Assembly: GCA_036946405.1 (NCBI GenBank)
Contig: JAQIJC010000001.1
Location: forward strand, 2,803,501 to 2,867,500
Origin: Sphingomonas phyllosphaerae
GTDB taxonomy: Bacteria; Pseudomonadota; Alphaproteobacteria; Sphingomonadales; Sphingomonadaceae
Reading direction: 5' to 3'
DNA: 64,000 nt
Shown: one piece after another, positions 22,445 to 31,443 of the stretch
Layout of the letters: the number at the start of each line of letters is the position of its first letter
Numbering within the stretch: the first letter of the stretch is position 1
Position numbers and translations under genes: made by a program
Notes under the pieces: model-generated
Told to the model about the DNA's origin: nothing
Database searches by the model: none
Seen by the model: the letters and a program-made list of their open reading frames with translations, nothing else

Positions 22445-22896
22445 GCCACGCGCCGCTTCAGCAGCGCGGTGCGTAGGCACTGGCACACCACCTCATCACG
22501 CTGGTTGAGCAACCGGTGCGCGAAGGTGACGATCCCCGCCTCCGGCCGCGAGCGGCTGTCCTTCAGCTCATGCACCTCGGTTTCAGCGCGCAGCGTGTCG
22601 CCGATGAACACCGGCTTCGGCATCACCAGCTTGTCGTACCCGAGATTGGCGACCAGCGTCCCCAAGGTCGTGTCGCCGACCGACAGCCCGACCATCAGCG
22701 CGAAGGTGAAGGTGCCGTTGACGAGAATTTGCCCGAACTCGCTCGCCTTCGCCGCCTCGGCGTCGAGGTGGAGCGGCTGCGGATTGTGCGTCATCGTCGT
22801 GAACAGCAGATTGTCGGTTTCGGTCACGGTGCGACGGATGTCGTGGACGATCCGGTCGCCGACCTGCCATTCGTCGTAATGCCGCCCGGCCATCAT
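22441..22896 (-). CDS. MaoC-family (R)-specific enoyl-CoA hydratase
   Basis: A 151-residue hotdog-fold hydratase. [19 protein letters not shown], then [14 protein letters not shown] (the hydratase active-site Asp/His region) and [13 protein letters not shown] are typical MaoC features. In this operon it probably hydrates 3-methylglutaconyl-CoA in place of the usual crotonase-type LiuC, as proposed for its mycobacterial counterpart Rv2499c. ATGA overlaps link it to mccA upstream and the lyase downstream. Confidence 0.82.
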   Translation of the reverse strand: MMAGRHYDEWQVGDRIVHDIRRTVTETDNLLFTTMTHNPQPLHLDAEAAKASEFGQILVNGTFTFALMVGLSVGDTTLGTLVANLGYDKLVMPKPVFIGDTLRAETEVHELKDSRSRPEAGIVTFAHRLLNQRDEVVCQCLRTALLKRRVA

Positions 22897-24746
22897 TCCT
22901 CTCCCGCGCTGATCCGCGCCAGCAACATGCCTTCGGTCACCTGCGCGCCCTCGCTCACCTTCAGCTCGGCAACGACGCCGTCGAATGGTGCGAGCAGCGC
23001 CTGCTCCATCTTCATCGCCTCCAGCACCAGCAACCGCTCGCCCCGCGCGACCCGCTGCCCCTGCGCGACCGGCACCGCGATCACGCGCCCCGGCATCGGC
23101 GCGAGCAGCGCGCCGTCGCCCTCGCTCACCCCGCCGAGATGATCCGCGCGTCGCGCCGCGAACGGCCACGCCTCGCCGCCCGCGAACAGCACGCCGTCTG
23201 CGACTTCGGCCTCCCGCAACACCGCAGGCTCGGCGACATACGGCTTGCCCGCCACCTCCACCGCCACCTGCAACGATGGCGCGGCATTGGCGCGGAACCC
23301 GCGCAGCGCGGTCCACGGCGTCTCGCCCGCTTCGGGCAACAGCGCGAATGCTGCCGCCGCAACCACCGTTGCCGACGCCTCCGCCGCCGGGATCAGCGCC
23401 TCGGCATGGCGCGCGATGAACCCGGTATCGACGCGCCCCGCGACGAAATCGGGATGCGCCGCCGCGCGCGCCAGAAACGCGGCGTTGGTCCGCACCGGCC
23501 ACACCTGCGTCCCGGCGGCCGCCGCCGCAAGCCGTTGCGCCGCCTGCGCCCGCGTCGCGCCATGGACGACCAGCTTGGCGATCATCGGGTCATAGAAGGG
23601 CGTCACCGCCCCGCCCTCATCGACCCCGCTGTCGACGCGCACGCCCTCGGGAAAGCGCAACCGCTCCAGCGGCCCGGTCGACGGCAGGAACCCGGTCGAT
23701 GGGTTCTCGGCATAGAGCCGCGCCTCCATCGCCCAACCATGGATCGCCAATTCGTCCTGCGGTTTGGGCAGCGGCTCGCCGCTCGCGACGCGCAATTGCC
23801 ATTCGACCAGATCCTGCCCGGTGATCGCCTCGGTGACGGGATGCTCGACCTGCAAGCGCGTGTTCATTTCCATGAACCAGATGCGATCGGCGCGCGGGCC
23901 GTCGGAGGCGTCGGCGATGAACTCGATCGTTCCCGCCCCGACATAATCGACCGCCTTGGCCGCGCGCACCGCCGCGTCGCACACCGCCGCGCGCGTTGCC
24001 GGGTCCATCCCCGGCGCGGGCGCTTCCTCGATCACCTTCTGGTGCCGGCGCTGGAGCGAGCAATCGCGCTCGAACAGATGCACCACCTGTCCGTGCGTGT
24101 CGCCGAAAACCTGCACCTCGATATGGCGCGGCGACAGGATGTATTTCTCGATCAGCACCCGGTCATCGCCGAACGACGCCGCCGCCTCGCGCTGGCAGCT
24201 CGCCAGCGCCTCGGCGAAATCGGCGGGCGCATCGACCTGCCGCATCCCCTTGCCGCCGCCACCCGCGACCGCCTTGATGAGCACCGGATAGCCGATCGCG
24301 TCGGCTTCGGCCGCGAGCCGCTCGGGCGACTGGTCCTCGCCCAGATAGCCCGGCGTCACCGGCACCCCCGCCGCGATCATCCGCGCCTTGGCCGCATCCT
24401 TCAGCCCCATCGCGCGGATCGCGGCGGGCGGCGCACCGACCCACACCAGCCCGGCCGCGATCACCGCTTCGGCGAACTGGGCATTTTCGGAAAGAAAGCC
24501 ATAGCCCGGATGGATCGCCTCCGCGCCCGTCGCGCGCGCCGCGTCGAGCAACCGGTCCTGCCGCAGATAGCTGTCGGCGGCCGCCGCCGTCCCGATGCAC
24601 ACCGCTTCATCGGCCTCGCGCACGAACGGCATGTCGGCATCGACATCCGAGTGGACCGCGATCGTACGGATGCCGAGCGCCCGCGCAGTACGGATGATCC
24701 GCCGCGCGATCTCGCCACGATTGGCGATCAACAGCGAGGCGATCAT
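22893..24746 (-). CDS. mccA: Methylcrotonoyl-CoA carboxylase, biotin-containing alpha subunit
   Basis: The 617 residues carry biotin carboxylase (N-terminal [22 protein letters not shown]-grasp glycine loop [24 protein letters not shown]) and a C-terminal biotin-carrier domain with the biotinylated Lys in LEAMKMEQ. Propionyl- and acetyl-CoA carboxylases share this layout. The neighbours ivd and mccB decide for methylcrotonoyl-CoA. Starts at ATG 24746, overlapping the previous stop. Confidence 0.9.
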   Translation of the reverse strand: MIASLLIANRGEIARRIIRTARALGIRTIAVHSDVDADMPFVREADEAVCIGTAAAADSYLRQDRLLDAARATGAEAIHPGYGFLSENAQFAEAVIAAGLVWVGAPPAAIRAMGLKDAAKARMIAAGVPVTPGYLGEDQSPERLAAEADAIGYPVLIKAVAGGGGKGMRQVDAPADFAEALASCQREAAASFGDDRVLIEKYILSPRHIEVQVFGDTHGQVVHLFERDCSLQRRHQKVIEEAPAPGMDPATRAAVCDAAVRAAKAVDYVGAGTIEFIADASDGPRADRIWFMEMNTRLQVEHPVTEAITGQDLVEWQLRVASGEPLPKPQDELAIHGWAMEARLYAENPSTGFLPSTGPLERLRFPEGVRVDSGVDEGGAVTPFYDPMIAKLVVHGATRAQAAQRLAAAAAGTQVWPVRTNAAFLARAAAHPDFVAGRVDTGFIARHAEALIPAAEASATVVAAAAFALLPEAGETPWTALRGFRANAAPSLQVAVEVAGKPYVAEPAVLREAEVADGVLFAGGEAWPFAARRADHLGGVSEGDGALLAPMPGRVIAVPVAQGQRVARGERLLVLEAMKMEQALLAPFDGVVAELKVSEGAQVTEGMLLARISAGEE

Positions 24747-25216
24747 GGCGCGCATCCCTCGGTGCGCACCGAGTAGCTAACGTTGAGGATCTTCCACCCC
24801 GCTTCGCCGCGTACGAGGTCGAAAAGGTTGTAACCGCATTGGCTCGGCTTGCCGGAAACCAGCGTGGTGTAGGGCGCCCACACCATCGCGAGATTGCCAT
24901 CGATCTCGATCGCGGGCGTTCCCTGCTTTTCAACCGATGGACCGGCCTCGGGGCGCAAACTCGTGGCCCAATCGGCCCAGCGCACCGTCCGCCGCTGCGG
25001 CTTGCCGTCCGGCGCGGTGCGCGTCGCGGTGATCGTTCCTTCGGGCAGCGTCGCGGCGAGCGCGGCCGCCCCGTCGCTCGCCTCGATCGCGCGCAGCAGC
25101 GCCTCGACCGGCACCATCACCTGCGCCTCTTCGGTGCCCGGCGGCGGCAGCGCAGTGCCCTTGACGATCGGGGCGACGGGCGTGGTCTGCGCCAACAGCA
25201 TCAGCAGGATCATCAT
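24743..25216 (-). CDS. Hypothetical exported protein in the leucine operon
   Basis: A 157-residue protein starting with a short hydrophobic segment (MMILLMLLAQ) that may be a signal peptide or anchor. The remainder resembles an NTF2/SnoaL-like fold, as in DUF4440 proteins: VEALLRAIEASDGAAALAATL, then VWAPYTTLVSG and GWKILNVSYSV. It is translationally linked (ATGA) to mccA and lies 13 bases after mccB, so it is co-expressed, but a role in leucine catabolism is unclear. Confidence 0.65.
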   Translation of the reverse strand: MMILLMLLAQTTPVAPIVKGTALPPPGTEEAQVMVPVEALLRAIEASDGAAALAATLPEGTITATRTAPDGKPQRRTVRWADWATSLRPEAGPSVEKQGTPAIEIDGNLAMVWAPYTTLVSGKPSQCGYNLFDLVRGEAGWKILNVSYSVRTEGCAP

Positions 25217-25229
25217 CGTCTCTCCAGCA

Positions 25230-26825
25230 TCACATCCGGAACAGGCCGAACTGCGCGCGCTCGGGCACCGGCGCGTTCAGCGTCACGGCGAAGGCCAGCC
25301 CCAGCACGTCGCGCGTCTGCGCCGGATCGATGATGCCATCGTCCCACAGCCGCGCCGTCGCATAATAAGGATTGCCCTCGTCCTCATATTTCTGGCGGAT
25401 CGGCGCCTTGAAGCGCTCCGCTTCCTCCGGCGTCCACGTCTCGGCATCGCGGTGCACCGTCGCCAGCACGCTCGCCGCCTGCTCGCCGCCCATCACCGAG
25501 ATGCGCGCGTTCGGCCACGAAAACAGGAACCGCGGCGAATAAGCGCGCCCACACATCCCGTAATTGCCCGCGCCGAAGCTGCCCCCGATCAGCAATGTGA
25601 TCTTCGGCACCGAGGCGGTCGCGACCGCCGTCACCAGCTTCGCGCCGTTCTTGGCAATCCCCTCCGCCTCATACTTCCCGCCGACCATGAAGCCGGAAAT
25701 GTTCTGGAGGAACAGCAACGGAATGCGCCGCTGGCACGCCAGCTCGATGAAATGCGCGCCTTTGAGCGCCGACTCACTGAACAACACGCCGTTATTGGCG
25801 AGGATCGCAACCGGCATCCCCCAGATATGCGCAAAGCCGCACACCAAGGTCGTGCCGTACAACGCCTTGAACTCGTGAAACTCGGAGCCGTCCACGACGC
25901 GCCCGATCACCTCGCGCACGTCATAGGGCGCGCGCACGTCCTGCGGCACGATCCCGTACAGCTCCTGCGGGTCGAGCAACGGCGCACGCGGCGTCGCCAG
26001 CGCAACATCCGGGCTCCGCGCCTTCCCCAGCGTCGCGACGATGTCGCGCACGATCAGCAGCGCATGTTCGTCATTTTCGGCGACATGATCGACCACTCCC
26101 GAGCGCCGCCCGTGCGTCTCCGCCCCGCCCAGTTCCTCGGCGGAGATCACCTCGCCGGTCGCTGCCTTCACCAGAGGCGGTCCGGCTAGGAAGATCGTCC
26201 CCTGGTTGCGCACGATCACGCTCTCGTCGGACATCGCCGGCACGTAAGCGCCGCCCGCGGTGCAGCTGCCCATCACGCACGCGATCTGCGCGATCCCCTC
26301 CGCCGACATTTGCGCCTGATTGAAGAAGATCCGCCCGAAATGCTCGCGATCGGGGAACACCTCGGCCTGGTGCGGCAGGTTCGCGCCGCCGCTGTCGACC
26401 AGATAGATGCACGGCAGGCGGTTCTCGCGCGCGATCTCCTGCGCGCGCAGATGCTTCTTCACCGTCATCGGGAAGTACGCACCGCCCTTCACGGTCGGAT
26501 CGTTGGCGACGATCATGCACTCGCGCCCCGACACACGGCCTACGCCCGCAATCATCCCCGCGCCCGGCGCACCATCGTCGTACATGCCGTTCGCCGCCAG
26601 CGCGCCGATCTCCAGGAACGGCGCACCGGGATCGAGCAACCGGTCGACGCGCTCGCGCGGCAGCAGCTTGCCACGCGCGACATGCCGCGCGCGATGCTGT
26701 TCCGACCCGCCCAGCGCACTCTCCGCCGCCTTGTCGCGCAACGCCGCCGCCAGCGCGCGATTGTGCGCATCATTGGCCGCGAACACCTCCGACCCGACGT
26801 CGACCAGCGAGCGGATCGCGGTCAT
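25230..26825 (-). CDS. mccB: Methylcrotonoyl-CoA carboxylase beta subunit
   Basis: Carboxyltransferase subunit, 531 residues. [36 protein letters not shown] and [16 protein letters not shown] are typical of MccB, as are [20 protein letters not shown] and [20 protein letters not shown] in the second half. It carboxylates 3-methylcrotonyl-CoA with MccA. The start overlaps the ivd stop by four bases. Confidence 0.94.
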   Translation of the reverse strand: MTAIRSLVDVGSEVFAANDAHNRALAAALRDKAAESALGGSEQHRARHVARGKLLPRERVDRLLDPGAPFLEIGALAANGMYDDGAPGAGMIAGVGRVSGRECMIVANDPTVKGGAYFPMTVKKHLRAQEIARENRLPCIYLVDSGGANLPHQAEVFPDREHFGRIFFNQAQMSAEGIAQIACVMGSCTAGGAYVPAMSDESVIVRNQGTIFLAGPPLVKAATGEVISAEELGGAETHGRRSGVVDHVAENDEHALLIVRDIVATLGKARSPDVALATPRAPLLDPQELYGIVPQDVRAPYDVREVIGRVVDGSEFHEFKALYGTTLVCGFAHIWGMPVAILANNGVLFSESALKGAHFIELACQRRIPLLFLQNISGFMVGGKYEAEGIAKNGAKLVTAVATASVPKITLLIGGSFGAGNYGMCGRAYSPRFLFSWPNARISVMGGEQAASVLATVHRDAETWTPEEAERFKAPIRQKYEDEGNPYYATARLWDDGIIDPAQTRDVLGLAFAVTLNAPVPERAQFGLFRM

Positions 26826-27988
26826 TGCGCCCTCGGCGCGTCATGCCCGATCAGTTCGCGCCCGATCAGCATCCGCCGCACCTCGTTGGTCCCCGCCCCG
26901 ATATCGAGCAACTTGGCGTCACGCCAATACCGCTCGACCGGCCAATCCTTGGTATAGCCCGCGCCGCCCAGCGCCTGGATCGCCTCGCCCGCGACCTTCA
27001 CCGCGCTCTCCGAGGCGAGCAGGATGCACCCGGCCGCATCGAAACGCGTCGTCCGCCCCGCGTCGCACGCCTTGGCCACCGCATAGACATAGGCGCGCGC
27101 CGAATTGAGCGCGACATACATGTCCGCCACCTTCGCCTGCATCAGCTGGAACGCACCGATCGCGCGCCCGAACTGCCGGCGCTCGCGGACATAGGGCAGC
27201 ACCGTGTCGATACACGCCTGCATGATCCCCAGCTGGATGCCCGACAGCACGACGCGCTCGTAATCGAGCCCCGACATCAGCACCTTCACCCCGCCGTTCA
27301 GCGGCCCCATCACCTGCGCATCGGCGACGAAGCAATCGTCGAACACCAGTTCGGCGGTCGGCGAGCCACGCATCCCGAGCTTGTCGATCTTCTGCCCGAT
27401 CGAGAAACCGTCGAAGCCCTTCTCGATCAGAAACGCGGTGATCCCCTTCGACCCCGCCTCGGCATCGGTCTTGGCATAGACGACCAGCGTATCGGCATAG
27501 GCGGCGTTGGTGATCCAGAACTTGGTGCCGTTGAGCCGCCATCCGCCGTCGACCTTCGTCGCGCGCAGCTTCATCGACACGACGTCCGACCCAGCGCCCG
27601 CCTCCGACATCGCGAGGCTGCCGACATGCTCGCCCGAGATCAGCTTCGGCAGATACTTCGCCTTCTGCTCGGCCGAGCCCCAGCGGCGGATCTGGTTGAC
27701 GCACAGATTGGAATGCGCGCCATAGCTGAGCCCGATCGCGGCCGAGGCGCGGCTGACCTCCTCGCAGGCGATGACATGCTCCAGATAGCCGAGCTCCAGC
27801 CCGCCATCGGCCTCCTCGACGGTGATCCCGTGCAGCCCGAGCGCGCCCATCTCCGGCCACAGCTCGCGCGCGAAGCGATCCTCGGCATCGACCGCCGCCG
27901 CGATCGGCGCGATCCGGTCGGCCGCAAAGCGCCGCACCGTTTCGCGGATCGTGTCCGCCATCTCGCCCAGACCGAAATCGAGGTCCAT
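26822..27988 (-). CDS. ivd: Isovaleryl-CoA dehydrogenase
   Basis: First committed step after leucine transamination and decarboxylation, oxidising isovaleryl-CoA. The 388 residues follow the acyl-CoA dehydrogenase fold. The catalytic Glu is in [11 protein letters not shown], as in IVD, while the position used by other acyl-CoA dehydrogenases (YEGT) reads GAGTNEV and lacks the Glu. This switch is a good marker for IVD. It is the first gene of the operon; the promoter lies between 27989 and the LysR gene. Confidence 0.93.
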   Translation of the reverse strand: MDLDFGLGEMADTIRETVRRFAADRIAPIAAAVDAEDRFARELWPEMGALGLHGITVEEADGGLELGYLEHVIACEEVSRASAAIGLSYGAHSNLCVNQIRRWGSAEQKAKYLPKLISGEHVGSLAMSEAGAGSDVVSMKLRATKVDGGWRLNGTKFWITNAAYADTLVVYAKTDAEAGSKGITAFLIEKGFDGFSIGQKIDKLGMRGSPTAELVFDDCFVADAQVMGPLNGGVKVLMSGLDYERVVLSGIQLGIMQACIDTVLPYVRERRQFGRAIGAFQLMQAKVADMYVALNSARAYVYAVAKACDAGRTTRFDAAGCILLASESAVKVAGEAIQALGGAGYTKDWPVERYWRDAKLLDIGAGTNEVRRMLIGRELIGHDAPRAQ

Positions 27989-28054
27989 CGCTCTCTCCTA
28001 TTCGTCGTCGCCCTGTCACGGGCCATCTTCTCGCGCGGGTCCGACCAACCCCCA

Positions 28055-28122
28055 CCGTTCGCCCTGAGCTTGTCGAAGGGCGTGCCGCAGGACACGTGCT
28101 TCGACAGGCTCAGCACGAACGG
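28055..28122. repeat. Inverted repeat, CGTTCGCCCTGAGCTTGTCG family
   Basis: Same family as 20055-20121: CGTTCGCCCTGAGCTTGTCG and a right arm CGACAGGCTCAGCACGAACG with one mismatch. It sits in the ivd-lysR divergent region. Confidence 0.75.
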
Positions 28123-28205
28123 GGAGGAAAATGCCGCTCGTTCCGCTATTCTCTACAGCGCCACCGAGGTCTCGCAAAATTGAAACGCGCCGAAGCTGGG
28201 TATAG

Positions 28206-29057
28206 ATGCCGTCTATGATCGACCGCTATCATTTGCGCTATTTCCTTGCGGTGGTCGACACCGGCAATTTCTCGCGCGCCGCCGCCGCCTGCAACGTCGC
28301 GCAGCCCACTTTATCGGTTGGCATCGCCCGGCTCGAGGCATCGCTCGGCCGCACGCTGTTCAACCGCACCAACCGCCGCGTCGCACTTACCGAGGCCGGT
28401 GCGAGCCTGCTCGCCCACGCCCGCGCGATCGAAAGCGGGTTCGCCGCCGCCGAGCGCTCGGTCACCGGTGCCGCCGCCGCCTCGCTCCTGCGGCTCGGCG
28501 TCCTCACCACGATCCCCCGCCCCTGGATCGAGCGCTGGCTCACGACGCGCAGCGGCGACCGCGTCGAGCTGGTCGAGGGCAACGAACGCGACCTGCGCGC
28601 GCGCCTCGCGCGCGGTCGCATCGACGCCGCGCTGACCATCCTGCGCGATGGCGACGATCGCAGCGCCGGGCAGCATCTGCGCACCGAAGGCTATGCGCTC
28701 GCGATCGGCGCGACGCATCCGCTCGCCGGGCGTGCGTCGCTGCGTGCCGAGGAAATCGCGCACGAACCGATGATCGTCCGCCGCCATTGCGAGATGCTGT
28801 CGGAAACCAGCCGCTTCTTCACCACGCGCGGCGTCCGTCCCTTCTTTCCCGCCCGCACCACCAGCGACGACCGCGCCCTGTCGCACGTCCGCGCGCGGCT
28901 GGGGATCACGGTGATGCCGGAAAGCTTCCACGCCGACGGCGTCGCACGCGTCCCGCTGGAGGATTTCGACGCCACTCGTGACGTCGGTCTGGTCTTCGCC
29001 GCGCACGCTCCACCCGAAGCCGCACTGATCGCCGGCTTGCGAGAAGCGCTGACCTGA
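28206..29057 (+). CDS. LysR-family transcriptional regulator
   Basis: A 283-residue LysR protein: winged helix-turn-helix (FLAVVDTGNFSRAAAACNVAQ, then LSVGIARLEASLGRTLFNR) and a C-terminal effector-binding domain. It is divergent from the leucine operon with about 220 bases between, so it may control ivd-mcc. An inserted repeat lies in that gap. The effector is unknown; branched-chain acyl-CoA or itaconate-related compounds are only guesses. Confidence 0.87.
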   Translation: MPSMIDRYHLRYFLAVVDTGNFSRAAAACNVAQPTLSVGIARLEASLGRTLFNRTNRRVALTEAGASLLAHARAIESGFAAAERSVTGAAAASLLRLGVLTTIPRPWIERWLTTRSGDRVELVEGNERDLRARLARGRIDAALTILRDGDDRSAGQHLRTEGYALAIGATHPLAGRASLRAEEIAHEPMIVRRHCEMLSETSRFFTTRGVRPFFPARTTSDDRALSHVRARLGITVMPESFHADGVARVPLEDFDATRDVGLVFAAHAPPEAALIAGLREALT

Positions 29058-29062
29058 CCATC

Positions 29063-29100
29063 CGTCATCCCGGACTTGATCCGGGATCCCGCTTCTTCTT
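29063..29100. repeat. Half element of the GTCATCCCGGA repeat family
   Basis: The left arm GTCATCCCGGACTTGATCCG and the following CCCGCTTCTTC match the element at 21510, but the right arm is missing. It seems truncated. Confidence 0.6.
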
Positions 29101-29181
29101 CTTTCTCACCGGCGACGAATAAAGACGGCCATCAGACACGTCGCAATGACGACGACAATATCGATGCCATACCCTTACGAC

Positions 29182-29460
29182 CTACCGCTTCCCCCGCGTC
29201 ATCAGGTCCGGCTTCCGCGGCGGCTTCCATCCTTTCGGCGGCACGACCTGCTGGCGGCTGGTCCCCAGCCCCATCGCGCCGGGCTGTTGCCGCGTCAGCC
29301 CATCCGCCGCCGCCGCTTCGTCCATCGAAGCACCGCCTTGCAACAGGCTGATCCGATCCCGCAACCGCCGCGCCTCCTCGAAGTCGAGCGCCACCGCAGC
29401 CGCCTCCATCCGCGCCCGCAACGCGGCGATCGCGCTCGCCTGTGCTTTGCCGTCATCCAT
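29182..29460 (-). CDS. UvrB/UvrC (UVR) motif protein, 92 aa
   Basis: A small soluble protein with an N-terminal UVR motif (AAAVALDFEEARRLRDRISLL), the helical hairpin by which UvrB and UvrC and several small proteins interact. The C-terminal half is Pro/Lys-rich (VVPPKGWKPPRKPDLMTRG) and probably flexible. Free-standing UVR proteins occur in many bacteria, but their partners are seldom known. A link to repair here is not shown. Confidence 0.75.
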   Translation of the reverse strand: MDDGKAQASAIAALRARMEAAAVALDFEEARRLRDRISLLQGGASMDEAAAADGLTRQQPGAMGLGTSRQQVVPPKGWKPPRKPDLMTRGKR

Positions 29461-29495
29461 GCCGAACCAACCGGTTGCCCCGCCCGGCGTTCCGG

Positions 29496-30764
29496 TCAGC
29501 CGATCAAACCGCGCAACACCGCCCGCAGCTTCGCGCCATAGCCATTTGCCTCATCGAAGAACGCGTCCCGCAGCCCCGCGGTCGCCGCGACCTTGCCCGC
29601 ATAGAGCCCCTCGTCACTCGCCAGCGCGCGCAACGCCGCGGTATAGCCCGCGACATCGTCCGGCGCGACCTCGACCGCCGCCGCCGGCACCAGCTCGAGC
29701 GCCGGGCACACCCGCGACGTCACCACCGGGCGTCGCGCAATCACGCCCTCGGCGACGATCATCGCGAAGCCTTCCTCGAAATCGCTGCGCGTCGGCACCA
29801 CCACCGCGTCGCTCTCCGACAAGCGCTGCGTCAACGCCGCGCGGTCGCAGAAGCCGTGGAGCTGGAACACGTCCTCCATCCCGCTGCGCACCACCTCATC
29901 GCGCAAGGCGGCGCTGGCGGTCCCTTCGCCGCAGATGTGGAAGACGATCCGCCGCCCGCCCTCGTCGCGCAGGCGCCGACACGCCTCCAGCATGTCGAAC
30001 ACCCCCTTGTTGCGCTCGACGCGCCCCGCGAACAGGACATGGAAATCGCCGTGCGACGATACCTCCGGCGCCGGAATCGACGCGAATTGCGCCGGCGCAT
30101 AGGTCGGCAGGAACAGCGTCGCGTCGATCCGCCCGCCCGACAACGCCTTGACCTGCTCGACGATCAGCGGCGAGGCGGCGAGCGTCGGATCGGCGAAGCG
30201 GTAGTGGAACCATGCCAGCAACCGCGCCAGCACCCGCCGCGTCAGCGGCTCGCGCGCCGCCGGTCGCAAGATCGCGCAATGCAAGGCATTGACGAAGCGC
30301 ACCCCTCGCCACCGCCATGGCAGCAGCGCCCACCAATGGAACATCGCATCGGTCAGCACGATGATCCGCGCGCCACCCGCTACCGTCTCGCGCACCCGCC
30401 CCCACAGCCACGCCACCTCATACAGATGGTAGCGCAGCCCGCCCGCCGCGCGCCGTGGCCGGTTCATGATGTGGACGCCGTCGCGCCGCGCGTCGTAACG
30501 CGGCTGCGCGGCGCTGGTGGTGACGATCAGGTCGAGCCCCATTTGGTCGGCGACGTCGAAGAATTGCAGCAGATAGCTGGTGCCGAAATAGTCGAGCGGC
30601 TCGCCGCTCCGCCAGCTATCGTGGACCACCCGTGCGTCGACGGGGCCGCTGATATAGCCGATCTTCGTCTCGCCGTCTCGCGACACCATCACCCCCCATG
30701 GCAAGGACGCCGACGCGCCGCCACCGCCATCGTCGCTCCGCGTGCGCGCGTCAAATCGCGCCAT
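29496..30764 (-). CDS. Glycosyltransferase family 4 (GT-B fold)
   Basis: A 422-residue GT1/GT4-type transferase. HVLFAGRVERNKGVFDMLEA is the nucleotide-sugar domain motif, and SDAVVVPTRSDFEEGFAMIVAEG is the acceptor-side E-x7-E region. The ATG at 30764 overlaps the end of kdpE by 14 bases, which suggests co-translation; an internal Met at 30689 is the alternative. The sugar is unknown. It is odd at the end of a kdp operon. Confidence 0.82.
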   Translation of the reverse strand: MARFDARTRSDDGGGGASASLPWGVMVSRDGETKIGYISGPVDARVVHDSWRSGEPLDYFGTSYLLQFFDVADQMGLDLIVTTSAAQPRYDARRDGVHIMNRPRRAAGGLRYHLYEVAWLWGRVRETVAGGARIIVLTDAMFHWWALLPWRWRGVRFVNALHCAILRPAAREPLTRRVLARLLAWFHYRFADPTLAASPLIVEQVKALSGGRIDATLFLPTYAPAQFASIPAPEVSSHGDFHVLFAGRVERNKGVFDMLEACRRLRDEGGRRIVFHICGEGTASAALRDEVVRSGMEDVFQLHGFCDRAALTQRLSESDAVVVPTRSDFEEGFAMIVAEGVIARRPVVTSRVCPALELVPAAAVEVAPDDVAGYTAALRALASDEGLYAGKVAATAGLRDAFFDEANGYGAKLRAVLRGLIG

Positions 30765-31443
30765 CGCTGCGCAGCCGATAGCCGACCCCCAGCTCGTTCG
30801 CGATCACGCTGCCGACCGGCGCAGGCGCCTCCAATTTCTGGCGCAGGTTGCGGATCACGATGCGCAGATATTCGATCCGCGGATCCTCGTCGCCGCCCCA
30901 GCAGGCGTCGAGCAGCTTGTCGTGGGTGACGATCCGCCCGATGTGCCGGACCAGCATCGCCAGCACGTCATGCTCCTTGCGGGTCAGGTGCACCTCCGCG
31001 CCGGCGCGCCGCACGATCCGGCGATCGAGATCGATGTCGAGGTCGCCGCGCGTCACCATCTTTTGTGCCTCGACGGGCGGCCCGCGATGCCGCAGCGCCA
31101 CGCGCAGCCGCGCCAGCAATTCCTCGGTATCGAACGGCTTGCCGACGAAATCGTCCGCGCCGAGATCGAGCGCCGCGACCTTCTCGTCGACCGCATCGCG
31201 CGCCGAGACGACCAGGATCACCACCTCGCCCCCCGTATGGAGCAGCGGGATCAGGCTCAACCCGTCGCGGTCGGGCAATCCGAGGTCGAGCAGGATCGCC
31301 GCCGGATGCTCCACCGCCGCCTGCTGCAACGCATCGCGCGCGTTCCCCGCCTCGACCACCTCATAGCCGGCGCGCGTCAGCGTGTTGCGCAGCAGCCGCC
31401 GGATCGCGGGTTCGTCATCGACGACAAGGACCTTGGCGGGCAT
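30751..31443 (-). CDS. kdpE: Response regulator KdpE
   Basis: A 230-residue OmpR/PhoB-type response regulator for kdp. The receiver domain has VVDDEP and the phospho-accepting Asp in LLDLGLPDRDG near residue 52. The winged-helix output domain includes TRKEHDVLAMLVRH and ELGVGYRL. Start ATG 31443 overlaps the kdpD stop (ATGA). Confidence 0.95.
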   Translation of the reverse strand: MPAKVLVVDDEPAIRRLLRNTLTRAGYEVVEAGNARDALQQAAVEHPAAILLDLGLPDRDGLSLIPLLHTGGEVVILVVSARDAVDEKVAALDLGADDFVGKPFDTEELLARLRVALRHRGPPVEAQKMVTRGDLDIDLDRRIVRRAGAEVHLTRKEHDVLAMLVRHIGRIVTHDKLLDACWGGDEDPRIEYLRIVIRNLRQKLEAPAPVGSVIANELGVGYRLRSDGAI

